Shown here in pieces: positions 28,979 through 38,039 of a stretch of DNA of 64,000 nt. The notes under the pieces were generated by a model, which had not been told where the DNA came from, did no database searches, and saw only the letters and a program-made list of their open reading frames with translations. Made by a program: the position numbers and the translations under genes. Every line of letters begins with the position of its first letter. Within the stretch, counting starts at the first letter, position 1. The DNA is from Sphingorhabdus sp. Alg239-R122 (GTDB taxonomy: Bacteria; Pseudomonadota; Alphaproteobacteria; Sphingomonadales; Sphingomonadaceae). The stretch is from positions 1 to 64,000 of the forward strand of contig NZ_UNRC01000004.1 in the NCBI RefSeq assembly GCF_900537065.1, written 5' to 3'.

Positions 28979-31366
28979 TCAGGACGAGCGTTTTACAAAA
29001 TCCGCCGACAGGCTGGCCGTTTTTGCATCCAATTCCGGGAAAGCGAATAATTTACGTGCATCCGCTGCTGCCATTGGGCGACCATAAAAATAGCCCTGTA
29101 TTTTTTTACAGCCCAGTGATTTGATCATCTCGACTTCTTCACGCGTTTCTGCGCCTTCAGCCGTTGTCGCCATGCCCAGACTGTCGGCCATCGCCACCAC
29201 AGCGCGAATAATAGCCAGGCTTTCGGCCGCATTTTTGGCGGCGCCTTTCACAAAGCTGCGATCCACCTTGATGGTACTGAAGCGTGTCTTGCGCAAATAA
29301 CCAAGAGACGAATATCCAGTTCCGAAATCATCCAGTGACAGCCCGATGCCTATGGCGAGTATCTCCTCCAGCACATCTGTCGCACCAGTGCCTTCATGCA
29401 GGAAGATGCTTTCTGTGACTTCTATCTCCAGCCTTTGTGCAGGTAATCCGCTTTCGCGCAGTGCATCGACAAGCGATGGCATAAACTTAGGGTTGCTGAG
29501 TTGCTCCGCCGAAACATTGACTGCGACTTTGATGTTACTCGGCCAGTTCATGGCCTCCTTACAGGCTTCGCGGATGACCCACTCACCTATATCACCTATC
29601 AGGCGGGCTTCTTCTGCCAATGGCACGAACTTGGAAGGCGATACATTGCCGAATTCTTCATTATTCCAACGCAGCAGCGCTTCAAAACATTGCACACCTT
29701 CAGTATCAGCACTGACTACAGGCTGATAGAGCAATGAAAATTCTTCTTTTTCCAGAGCGCTGCGCAGAGCGATTTCCATAACACGACGTTCTTCGGCATG
29801 CACATGCAGTCGTGGCTCATAGGCTCTGTGCTGGCCGCCACCGCCGTCTTTGGACCGATAAAGCGCAAGATCAGCATTGCGCATCAACATCTCCACCGTC
29901 CGGCCATCGCGCGGACCGATAGCGGAGCCAATGCTGGCACCAATATATAGCTTATGCTGATCAACCAGATAAGGACGCGACAGGCTTTCAATAATCTTGT
30001 TGGCAATTCGGGCTACATATCCTGCTTCAGACGCGTCTTTTACGACAACGGCAAACTCATCGCCACCCAACCGGCCGCATAGCTCATTTTCACTCATGAT
30101 TGACTTGAGCCGCTGTGACACGTGTGCCAGCAACCTATCGCCCACAAGATGCCCCAATGTATCATTGACCGACTTGAAACGATCCAAGTCAATCATCATG
30201 AATGCGCAACGGCCATTCCATTTTTCCGCATTCTGCATGGACTTCGCCATCGTCTCGGTAATTAACAGGCGATTTGGCAGGTTTGTAAGTGTGTCGAACC
30301 GAGCGAGCTGTGATATCTTTTCCGCCGATTCACGTTGTTCGGTAACGTCTGACCCCACACCGCGAAAGCCAAGGAACACTCCATTGTCATCCAGCTTGGG
30401 TGAAGCGGATAGCTCCCACCAATAGCGATTTCCGTTAATCTCCACCCGGACCAGGAAATTGCTGAAACTCTCACGACGCTTTAATTTTTCTGCAAAATCA
30501 CGCACGGATGAAGGAATATTGCCTGTTTCCCATGTATCACCAGCAATCAACTCAACAAAAGACATGCCTTCGATGTCAGAGGCTTCACGGCCAAGCGCAT
30601 GGGCGAAACGCGGACTGATATGTACAACTTTGCGTTGACTGTTAACCTGCCACAGCCAGTCTGCTGAACTTTCCTCAAATTCACGCAGCAAAAGGCTCAC
30701 CACTTCACCTTTTTCATCAGATCCTTCTTCCGAAATCTTGAACATCAGATAGGACTTGGCATTGTGCAGTGATGCCATCACCAGCATGAGGCCATAAAAA
30801 ATTGACGCACCCACCATCATCGGATTACCGGCAAGCTGGAATGTATAAACGCTAACTAATGTGAGTATGGTTACAAAGATGATGGTGCCGAGCGGAACTG
30901 CAGACATCAGCAAGGCCGAAGCGCCCATAAGCGCCACCATAGCGCTCCAGGTCACGATATAGTCGGTCAGTGATGCTGGAGAGGCGAAGAATAACATAGG
31001 AATGCACCAGACAGCACCCATAGCCAGCGCGCCAAGTGCCACATCATTTATTCTCTGCCGCGAACTTTTGTCGTATGGGTTGGAGCCGGTTTGTTCATAT
31101 GCACGGGTTGAAAAGACCAGCGCTGCAGCCACAATAGCGACCCAGCCAGCAAGATAAAAATGCTCTATTTTCTGCCAGAAATTCTGCAAAACAATGACTA
31201 CGCCAATAATGTTGGCCAGCAAGCGTGCACGCGTAAAACTGGATACGGCGTTTTGCTGCAACGCGCGCACGCGCGACCAGTCACCGTCCGCGGTATCCGT
31301 CAAACCCAGAACAGCCAGCATGGGCAGCTGTTTAGGCAGCGTACTGAAGGATGAAGTTTTGCTCAC
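28979..31366 (-). CDS. membrane PAS-GGDEF-EAL cyclic di-GMP signalling protein
   Basis: A 795-residue protein. Residues about 45-205 contain six or so membrane helices of a MASE-like sensor. A PAS/PAC module follows (SADWLWQVNSQRKVVHISPR to FRGVGSDVTEQRESA). The GGDEF domain is intact (GRLGGDEFAVVV) but has no RxxD inhibitory site before it. The EAL domain is complete (EALLR, EVTES, DDFGTGYSS, IKVDRSF, EGAET). It could therefore both make and break cyclic di-GMP. The frame begins with GTG at 31366 without a clear ribosome site; an ATG at 31321 is possible. Confidence 0.9.
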   Translation of the reverse strand: MSKTSSFSTLPKQLPMLAVLGLTDTADGDWSRVRALQQNAVSSFTRARLLANIIGVVIVLQNFWQKIEHFYLAGWVAIVAAALVFSTRAYEQTGSNPYDKSSRQRINDVALGALAMGAVWCIPMLFFASPASLTDYIVTWSAMVALMGASALLMSAVPLGTIIFVTILTLVSVYTFQLAGNPMMVGASIFYGLMLVMASLHNAKSYLMFKISEEGSDEKGEVVSLLLREFEESSADWLWQVNSQRKVVHISPRFAHALGREASDIEGMSFVELIAGDTWETGNIPSSVRDFAEKLKRRESFSNFLVRVEINGNRYWWELSASPKLDDNGVFLGFRGVGSDVTEQRESAEKISQLARFDTLTNLPNRLLITETMAKSMQNAEKWNGRCAFMMIDLDRFKSVNDTLGHLVGDRLLAHVSQRLKSIMSENELCGRLGGDEFAVVVKDASEAGYVARIANKIIESLSRPYLVDQHKLYIGASIGSAIGPRDGRTVEMLMRNADLALYRSKDGGGGQHRAYEPRLHVHAEERRVMEIALRSALEKEEFSLLYQPVVSADTEGVQCFEALLRWNNEEFGNVSPSKFVPLAEEARLIGDIGEWVIREACKEAMNWPSNIKVAVNVSAEQLSNPKFMPSLVDALRESGLPAQRLEIEVTESIFLHEGTGATDVLEEILAIGIGLSLDDFGTGYSSLGYLRKTRFSTIKVDRSFVKGAAKNAAESLAIIRAVVAMADSLGMATTAEGAETREEVEMIKSLGCKKIQGYFYGRPMAAADARKLFAFPELDAKTASLSADFVKRSS

Positions 31367-31449
31367 AGGAAAATCTATAACCGCAAACAGTTATCGAAAA
31401 GTAAGCAAGCTCCGAATTATCAAAAATAATGCTGTTGCCTGGTTCTACA

Positions 31450-33273
31450 TCACTCAACAGTAACGGATTTAGCGAGATTTCGGGGTTGATCAACGTCTGT
31501 ACCTTTGGCGACCGCCACATGATATGCCAATAATTGCACCGGCACAGCATAAACCATGGGCGCGATAAGTGGATGAACCTTCGGCATTTCAATTGTCGCG
31601 ATAGTGCCCTCGCCTGCTTCAGCAAGGCCTTCAGCATCAGAAATGAGGACAACTTTACCACCACGCGCCTGTACTTCCTGCATATTCGACACCGTTTTTT
31701 CAAACAATGGCCCGGACGGAGCGAGAACGATTACAGGTACTTTGTCGTCGATCAGCGCTATTGGACCGTGTTTCATTTCGCCCGCAGCATAGCCTTCGGC
31801 ATGTATATAGCTGATTTCTTTAAGTTTTAATGCCCCCTCTAGAGCCATCGGATATTCCGGACCACGTCCCAGGTACAGCACATCGCGCGCAGGGGCGATC
31901 AGATGCGCCATACTGGCGATATCCTCATCATGAGCCAAGGCTGCATTCATCGCCGCCGGCGCCTCGGCAAGATGTTGGACTATTTCCCGCTCTTCTTTTG
32001 CCGTCATTTGCCCCTTGTCCCGGGCCAGATTAGCCGCAAATGCCGCAAGAACCGCCAATTGGCAGGTAAATGCCTTGGTGGAAGCCACGCCGATTTCTGG
32101 TCCGGCATGCGTGGGTAGCAGCAAATCAGCCTCACGCGCCATTGAACTCGTCGGTACATTGACAACAACAGCAATTTTCTGCCCCTCTGTACGGGCATGG
32201 CGCAACGCCGCCAATGTGTCCGCTGTCTCGCCAGACTGGCTGATAAATAAAGCCAAACCGCCTTCTTCCATTACCGGCTCGCGATAACGAAATTCAGATG
32301 CTACATCTAGATCAACAGGCACGCGCGCAAAACTTTCAAACCAATATTTTGCCACCATTCCGGCGTAGAAGCTCGTTCCACACGCCACGATCGTGATGCG
32401 GCGCACTTCGGACAGATCAAAATCCATTTGCGGCAACGCGACCTGCTCTTCCAGCGGCCGCAAATAGCTTTGCAGTGTTTGCGCAACCACAATGGGTTGC
32501 TCAAAAATCTCTTTCTGCATGAAATGGCTGTGATTGCCCTTTTCAATCGCAACAGCAGATGCCCCAGATATAGTCACTTCACGTGTTACTGCATTGTTAT
32601 TTTTATCATATATCTGCATATCTGTCCGCGACAGCACAGCCCAGTCGCCCTCTTCCAGATAGCAGATTTTTTGCGTCAATGGCGCCAGGGCAATGGCGTC
32701 GGAACCCAGATAATTCTCCCCTTCACCCAAGCCGACTACAAGCGGAGAGCCAAGGCGCGCACCAATCAGAAGGTCTTCATGCCCCTTGAACAACATCGCC
32801 AGCGAAAATGCACCGCGCAGACGCGGCAATACCATTTTGACAGCGTCAATGGGGGCAGCACCCTTTTGCAGTTCACGATCAATCAGATGACCAACAACTT
32901 CGGTGTCTGTCTGACTTACGAAAACGCGTCCGTCAGTAATTAATTCTTCACGTAATTCCTTAAAATTCTCAATTATCCCATTGTGAACAACAGAAACATC
33001 CCCGGCAAGGTGCGGATGTGCATTATCCTGTGTCGGCGCACCATGCGTCGCCCAGCGTGTATGCGCAATACCGACCGTACCGCTGATTGGCATATCCTCT
33101 ATGCGCTGCACCAGATTGGAAAGCTTGCCTTCTGCCCGGCGCCGAACCAGTTCACCATCTACGAAAAGGCAAATACCCGAGCTGTCATAGCCGCGATATT
33201 CCAGACGTTTCAATCCATCAACCAAACGGTCAGAAACCTCTTCTTTACCCAGAATGCCTAAGATACCGCACAT
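31450..33273 (-). CDS. glmS: glutamine-fructose-6-phosphate aminotransferase (isomerizing)
   Basis: A 607-residue enzyme making glucosamine-6-phosphate, the first step of the UDP-GlcNAc route to peptidoglycan and LPS. The N-terminal nucleophile is Cys2 (MCGILGILG), with a glutaminase domain to about residue 230. Two SIS sugar-isomerase domains follow (VACGTSFYAGMVAKYWFE, ISQSGETADTLAALR, the C-terminal PRNLAKSVTVE). It starts three bases after glmU on the same strand. I see no glmS ribozyme. Confidence 0.97.
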   Translation of the reverse strand: MCGILGILGKEEVSDRLVDGLKRLEYRGYDSSGICLFVDGELVRRRAEGKLSNLVQRIEDMPISGTVGIAHTRWATHGAPTQDNAHPHLAGDVSVVHNGIIENFKELREELITDGRVFVSQTDTEVVGHLIDRELQKGAAPIDAVKMVLPRLRGAFSLAMLFKGHEDLLIGARLGSPLVVGLGEGENYLGSDAIALAPLTQKICYLEEGDWAVLSRTDMQIYDKNNNAVTREVTISGASAVAIEKGNHSHFMQKEIFEQPIVVAQTLQSYLRPLEEQVALPQMDFDLSEVRRITIVACGTSFYAGMVAKYWFESFARVPVDLDVASEFRYREPVMEEGGLALFISQSGETADTLAALRHARTEGQKIAVVVNVPTSSMAREADLLLPTHAGPEIGVASTKAFTCQLAVLAAFAANLARDKGQMTAKEEREIVQHLAEAPAAMNAALAHDEDIASMAHLIAPARDVLYLGRGPEYPMALEGALKLKEISYIHAEGYAAGEMKHGPIALIDDKVPVIVLAPSGPLFEKTVSNMQEVQARGGKVVLISDAEGLAEAGEGTIATIEMPKVHPLIAPMVYAVPVQLLAYHVAVAKGTDVDQPRNLAKSVTVE

Positions 33274-33276
33274 AAT

Positions 33277-34635
33277 CTAACCCTTATTCTTTTTAGCCAG
33301 CATCGCATCACGAAACCGCTTTGCCCAACCCTGCTTTTCTGTTTGTTCTGCACGTACCAGCGCCAATGCATCATCCGCTACATCCTGCGTCACGGTCGCA
33401 CCAGCACCCACTATCGCGCCTTTACCAATTTTGACAGGTGCGACAAGTGCGCTGTTTGATCCGACAAAGGCATTTTCGCCAATTTCCGTGCGATATTTGA
33501 AATAGCCGTCATAATTGCAGGTGATTGTACCGGCGCCAATATTTGCGCCAGCGCCAATGTCCGCATCACCCAGATATGTCAGATGATTTGCCTTTGCGCC
33601 TTTGCCCAGAACGGCTTTTTTCATTTCGACAAAGTTGCCGATCTTGGAGCCTTCTTCAAGCACAGCGCCGGGACGCAAGCGGGCGAACGGGCCAACTTCA
33701 CAACACGGTCCGATCCGGCATCCTTCCAGATGCGAATGCGCGCGTATATTTGCACCCTCATCCACTGTTACGCCCGGGCCGAACACAACATATGGCTCAA
33801 CCATAACATCTGCGGCGATATCAGTGTCCCAAGAGAAAAACACACTGCCCGGATCGCGCAATGTGACACCCGCGCGCATAACTTCTTCGCGCTTTTCCGC
33901 CTGCCACAATGCATCCGCCACAGCGAGGTCGAGCTTGTCATTCACCCCGGCAACTTCGGATTCATCCGCTTCCACAACCGCGGACGACCGCCCCTGACTG
34001 TCAGCAACAGTGACGACATCCGGCAGGTAATATTCCCCCTGCGCATTGTCATTATCAATCGCTTCCAGCAGATCGAACAGATCCTCGGAACGTGCCAGTA
34101 TTGGCCCCGCATTGCAAAGGTCGCACTGACGCTCTTCGTCTGTGGCGTCCTTATATTCGATCATTTTTTCAATCTGGCCATCGCTGTTGGCGATTACCCT
34201 GCCATAGGCTTTCGCATCCTGTGGCCGAAACCCAAGAACCACCGATGCGGGCGCATCATTTGCACGCAGCCGTTCCTGCATTTTCGCAATTGTTGCCGCT
34301 TTCAACAGCGGTACATCGCCGAAACAGACCAGAATATCACCGGCGAAACCCGAAAGGGCAGATTTTGCCTGCAATGCAGCGTGTGCGGTACCAAGCTGTT
34401 CATTCTGACGCGCAAACTCGCAATTCTCATTCGACATTGCCGTTTCAACACTTTCGGCAGATGCACCGGTAATTACAACCGTGCGCTGTAAATCCAGTTT
34501 ACGAAATTCGGCAACAAGATGCTGCAGCATAGGGCGCCCTGCAATCGGGTGCAAAACCTTATGCAGGCGCGATTTCATACGCGTTCCCTGCCCTGCGGCC
34601 AGTATGATGGCGGCCAATGGTCGTTCCATCGTCAT
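33277..34635 (-). CDS. glmU: bifunctional GlcNAc-1-P uridyltransferase / GlcN-1-P acetyltransferase
   Basis: It makes UDP-GlcNAc from glucosamine-1-phosphate. The N-terminal uridyltransferase has LAAIILAAGQGTRMKSRLHK. The C-terminal half is a left-handed beta-helix acetyltransferase with hexapeptide repeats (GAGANIGAGTITCNYDGYFK). I place the start at 34635, where GGGAG lies ten bases upstream, giving 452 residues, close to the E. coli length; the frame extends to 34680. It forms an operon with glmS. The 90-base gap to gph holds the divergent promoters. Confidence 0.96.
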   Translation of the reverse strand: MTMERPLAAIILAAGQGTRMKSRLHKVLHPIAGRPMLQHLVAEFRKLDLQRTVVITGASAESVETAMSNENCEFARQNEQLGTAHAALQAKSALSGFAGDILVCFGDVPLLKAATIAKMQERLRANDAPASVVLGFRPQDAKAYGRVIANSDGQIEKMIEYKDATDEERQCDLCNAGPILARSEDLFDLLEAIDNDNAQGEYYLPDVVTVADSQGRSSAVVEADESEVAGVNDKLDLAVADALWQAEKREEVMRAGVTLRDPGSVFFSWDTDIAADVMVEPYVVFGPGVTVDEGANIRAHSHLEGCRIGPCCEVGPFARLRPGAVLEEGSKIGNFVEMKKAVLGKGAKANHLTYLGDADIGAGANIGAGTITCNYDGYFKYRTEIGENAFVGSNSALVAPVKIGKGAIVGAGATVTQDVADDALALVRAEQTEKQGWAKRFRDAMLAKKNKG

Positions 34636-34725
34636 TATGTCATCACTCCCAAAACCAAGTCCGTTAAAGCCCCATGGCATGAAGGGCTTGCTTATTCCAG
34701 TATGTTAAGGCCATGAACAGCGCCT

Positions 34726-35442
34726 ATGGCAAATTTTCCTTTCGATATTGTCGGTTTTGACCTGGATGGGACGCTCCTTGACACCAGTGGTGAGCTGACT
34801 GCATCAGTCAATCATGCGTTGGCCAAAGCCGGACGTCCGCCACTTACGCAGGATGACGTCAGGCCTATGGTTGGCTTGGGCGCAAAATATATGCTGGATC
34901 AGGGTTTTCAAAAAACCGGCGTGGTCAATGCAGACACCCTAAAAGAGTATCTGCGGATACTACTTGCCCATTATGGAGAAAATCTAGGCAGCTCGTCACC
35001 GCCATATCCTGGCCTCGTCAATGTGATGGATGAACTGGACGCAATGGGCGTGAAAATGGCCGTTGTCACAAATAAGTTCGAAGGGTTTGCCATAAAGCTA
35101 CTTACCAATATCGGCATGATTGACAGGTTTAGCTGCGTGATTGGCGGCGACACCATGGGCAAGGGTTTTTCCAAGCCCCATCGTGCGCCGATTGACGAAA
35201 TGGTAAGGCGATGCGGCGGCGGCAAAGCCGTGTTTATTGGTGACAGCATATATGACGTCATGGCAGCACATAATGCAGACATTCCAGCCATTGCCGTCAG
35301 TTTCGGCTTTCTGCACCAACCGGTAAAGACGCTGAGGGCAAACCATATTATCGATCATTATGATGAACTGATACCCGCCCTGAAACAGCTTGATGCAAGC
35401 CAGACCTTTCCTCTCGCAAACAGACGTGAAGACAGTGTATAG
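34726..35442 (+). CDS. gph: phosphoglycolate phosphatase (HAD superfamily)
   Basis: A 238-residue HAD hydrolase: motif I is VGFDLDGTLLDTSGELTASV, motif II VVTNKFEG, and motif III/IV VFIGDSIYDVMAAHNADIP. The layout and size match Gph, which removes 2-phosphoglycolate arising from DNA repair and oxygenase side reactions. Substrate assignment in the HAD family by sequence alone is only fairly safe. It lies eight bases before phoR on the same strand and could share a transcript with it. Confidence 0.85.
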   Translation: MANFPFDIVGFDLDGTLLDTSGELTASVNHALAKAGRPPLTQDDVRPMVGLGAKYMLDQGFQKTGVVNADTLKEYLRILLAHYGENLGSSSPPYPGLVNVMDELDAMGVKMAVVTNKFEGFAIKLLTNIGMIDRFSCVIGGDTMGKGFSKPHRAPIDEMVRRCGGGKAVFIGDSIYDVMAAHNADIPAIAVSFGFLHQPVKTLRANHIIDHYDELIPALKQLDASQTFPLANRREDSV

Positions 35443-35450
35443 GCCTTGCC

Positions 35451-36722
35451 ATGGCATATGACGCTTCGCCTTTGCAAAAAACAGGCCGCATTCTTTTGGC
35501 GGCAGCAGTCATTGTCGCAGGTGCTATTATTGGCTTTTATATGAGTGGCGGTGTCGAGCGCCTTATTGTGACGCTGTCAGCTGGTCTGTTTGCGATCATC
35601 ATCCTCCTGGAGAACAGGTCTGAAAGACGTTCCAACCCCCAGGCAGCAGCACCAATACTAAAAAATGAGGCATTGGCGATTAGCCAGCACCCACAATTTT
35701 CACCGCTTATCAATGGCATCGTCGATCCCGTGCTGGTTATTGCAGGTCCTGTTGTGCAGCAAGCCAACAGAGCTGCCCGCAAGTTGCTTGGTGAGCATAT
35801 AGTGGGTGAGGATATACGGCTGGTCATCCGCCACCCCAGCGTTGCTGACTTTATCAGCCAAACCCCCATTCCTGAGACCAGTCGTCCGATTATGCTTATG
35901 GGTATTGGCAGCCGCGACCAGCGTTGGGAGATGCAGGTTAAAAAAATCGGCGATGGCAAAAGACTGCTTTTCCTTTGGGACCAGTCAGGGTCCTATGCCG
36001 TGGATCGAATGCGCACCGATTTTGTGGCAAATGCCAGCCATGAACTTCGCACACCCCTGTCTTCCATCAAGGGTTTTATTGAAACATTGGAAGATGATAG
36101 CGCCGGTGATGACGCGGAACTGCGCACCCGTTTCCTGGGTGTGATGTTTGGCGAAGCGCAACGGATGCAGAAGCTGATCGATGATCTGATTTCGCTGTCC
36201 CGCATTGAAAGTGAAAAGCATAATGCACCTGATTCACCTGTGGATCTGGGTGAGCTCATTCGTGAGGTACGGGAAGTATTCGTAAACAGTCCGGACATGC
36301 ATGGACGCGACATCCTTGTTGATATCACGCCTGATCTACCTCCTACATTTGGTGACCGTGCCCAGCTTTCACAATTGCTGCACAATCTTATCAGCAATGC
36401 CGTTAAATATGGCCGTGATGGAACGCCTATCGCCATCAGCCTGACGCTCAGCCGCAATGGCGCGATGCAACGGCTGGTGATTGCTGATGAAGGAGAAGGC
36501 ATTGCCCCTGAACATCTGCCACGGCTGACGGAGAGATTCTACCGTGTGGATTCGGGACGTAGCCGCTCAATGGGTGGAACTGGCCTTGGGCTTTCAATCG
36601 TCAAACATATTGTCGAACGTCACCGCGGGCGCTTCGACATAGCCAGCATTCCAAACAAGGGTACCACCATCACCATCTCCTTGCCCAAAAATGCTGGGGT
36701 ACAGGCAGGTACACAGCAATAG
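35451..36722 (+). CDS. phoR: phosphate regulon sensor histidine kinase PhoR
   Basis: A 423-residue kinase with two N-terminal membrane helices (about 12-33 and 40-55), a PAS-like region (LINGIVDPVLVIAGPVVQQA), the phospho-acceptor helix with His in FVANASHELRTPLSSIKGFI, and an ATPase domain with NLISNAVKYG, ADEGEGIAPEHLPRLTERFY and GTGLGLSIVKHIVERH. PhoR phosphorylates PhoB when phosphate is scarce and is held off by PhoU and the Pst transporter. It comes first in the phosphate locus, with a Pho box between it and pstS. Confidence 0.93.
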   Translation: MAYDASPLQKTGRILLAAAVIVAGAIIGFYMSGGVERLIVTLSAGLFAIIILLENRSERRSNPQAAAPILKNEALAISQHPQFSPLINGIVDPVLVIAGPVVQQANRAARKLLGEHIVGEDIRLVIRHPSVADFISQTPIPETSRPIMLMGIGSRDQRWEMQVKKIGDGKRLLFLWDQSGSYAVDRMRTDFVANASHELRTPLSSIKGFIETLEDDSAGDDAELRTRFLGVMFGEAQRMQKLIDDLISLSRIESEKHNAPDSPVDLGELIREVREVFVNSPDMHGRDILVDITPDLPPTFGDRAQLSQLLHNLISNAVKYGRDGTPIAISLTLSRNGAMQRLVIADEGEGIAPEHLPRLTERFYRVDSGRSRSMGGTGLGLSIVKHIVERHRGRFDIASIPNKGTTITISLPKNAGVQAGTQQ

Positions 36723-36764
36723 GCGCTACGCCTTTGGCGAGCACATACATCACGCAGCTGCAGC

Positions 36765-36793
36765 ATGTCATGAAAATGTAATATTATTGTCAT
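36765..36793 (+). promoter_or_regulatory. PhoB box upstream of pstS (three half-sites)
   Basis: Three direct half-sites in the direction of pstS: ATGTCAT (36765-36771), ATGTAAT (36776-36782) and TTGTCAT (36787-36793), each separated by four A/T-rich bases, an exact 11-bp period. The consensus half-site is CTGTCAT with a 4-bp spacer. The array lies about 110 bases before the pstS start, so pstS and the genes behind it should be induced by phosphate starvation. Confidence 0.88.
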
Positions 36794-36904
36794 GTGCGGG
36801 ACACGCACCAACCCTATTTGCAAAGCCAGCAAGAGGGGACGGTGCAGGCAAGATTCGCGGCCAACTCCTATGCATTATTTTGTTTGAACAAGGAAAATCT
36901 TGAA

Positions 36905-37951
36905 ATGATGAAGAAACTGAGCATCGCCTGTATTTCGGTACTCGCACTTTCCGCCTGTAATGATCAGGCATCCTCCGGTCAGGGCAGTGCCCGTGATTAT
37001 ATTGAGATTGTCGGTTCTTCCACCGTTTATCCTTTTGCAAAGGCCGTTGCCGAACAGTTTGAAAACCTGGATCCCTCTTATAAGTCGCCCAAGCTGGAAT
37101 CGACCGGTACAGGCGGCGGCATGGAGCTTTTTTGTGCAGGGATCGGACCAAACACGCCTGATATTGCCAATGCTTCGCGCCGGATGAAAAAATCCGAATT
37201 TGAACGCTGCAAGGAAAATGGTGTCGAAAATATTGTTGAATTCATTGTCGGCATTGATGGCATCGCTGTCGCGCAGAGCAAAGAAGGCACGCAGTTTTCA
37301 CTCACCCCTGCAGAAATTTACGAAGCCGTTGCAGCCAACCCATATGGTAAACCGAACACCGCATTAAACTGGTCAGATATTAATCCGTCTTTCCCGAGCA
37401 CCAAAATTAATGTGTACGGTCCGCCGTCAACATCGGGCACACGTGATGCGCTGACCGAATTGATCATGGAAGTCGGCTGTAAAACCGATGCAGCCACCAA
37501 GGCGCTCAAAGAAAGCGACAAGGAAAAGTTCGAGGAAGTATGTCACGAAGTGCGCACAGACGGTGCCTATGTCGATACAGGCGAGAATGACAATCTGATC
37601 ATCCAGAAACTGTCCGCCAACCCCGATAGCCTTGGCATTTTCGGTTACAGCTATCTGGAAGCCAATATGGACAAAATTCGCGGCATGCCGGTGGCCGGTG
37701 TCCAACCAACATATGACGCCATCGCTGGCGGTGAATATCCGGGTGCCCGTCCGCTTTATATCTACCTGAAGGGTGAACATGTAAATGTTATCCCCAACCT
37801 GAAAGAGTATGTTACGGAGTTCCTGAAAGCTGGCTCCAGTGACGGTTACCTGAAAAAATATGGCCTGATTACAGCACCTGACGATGTGCGGACGAAAATG
37901 GACATCGCCATTTCTGAGCTGTCAGCTCTGGATAGTGCTGAACTAAAATAA
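36905..37951 (+). CDS. pstS: phosphate ABC transporter substrate-binding protein (lipoprotein)
   Basis: A 348-residue phosphate-binding protein. The ATG at 36905 is preceded by AGGA; the upstream frame to 36794 is discarded because it would run back to the Pho box. The N-terminus MMKKLSIACISVLALSACND has a lipobox, so unlike E. coli PstS it is probably lipid-anchored. Binding-site motifs are DYIEIVGSSTVYPFAKAVAE, TGTGGGMELFCAG and the phosphate loop PPSTSGTRDAL. It begins the pst operon; a strong stem-loop follows its stop. Confidence 0.96.
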   Translation: MMKKLSIACISVLALSACNDQASSGQGSARDYIEIVGSSTVYPFAKAVAEQFENLDPSYKSPKLESTGTGGGMELFCAGIGPNTPDIANASRRMKKSEFERCKENGVENIVEFIVGIDGIAVAQSKEGTQFSLTPAEIYEAVAANPYGKPNTALNWSDINPSFPSTKINVYGPPSTSGTRDALTELIMEVGCKTDAATKALKESDKEKFEEVCHEVRTDGAYVDTGENDNLIIQKLSANPDSLGIFGYSYLEANMDKIRGMPVAGVQPTYDAIAGGEYPGARPLYIYLKGEHVNVIPNLKEYVTEFLKAGSSDGYLKKYGLITAPDDVRTKMDIAISELSALDSAELK

Positions 37952-37966
37952 TTTCAGATATGTCTA

Positions 37967-38001
37967 TCCGGGCTGACCAAAATATTTTAGGTCGGCCCGG
38001 A
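37967..38001 (+). terminator. stem-loop between pstS and pstC
   Basis: Arms TCCGGGCTGACC (37967-37978) and GGTCGGCCCGGA (37990-38001) pair over 12 bases with one G-U pair, around an A/T-rich 11-base loop. No T-run follows, so full termination is unlikely. It resembles the hairpins after binding-protein genes that protect the upstream mRNA or lower downstream expression, giving more PstS than PstC. Confidence 0.6.
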
Positions 38002-38039
38002 CACCTTATTTAAAATGATTCCCTGATAGGAAAGATATC

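Noticed and set aside
31367-31449. Search for a glmS ribozyme or other riboswitch around glmU-glmS
   Set aside because: glmS starts three bases after glmU, leaving no leader, and this 83-base gap after glmS shows no such structure.
33583-34491. 302-codon open frame opposite glmU
   Set aside because: It mirrors glmU, whose motifs are complete. The product is Cys- and His-rich nonsense.
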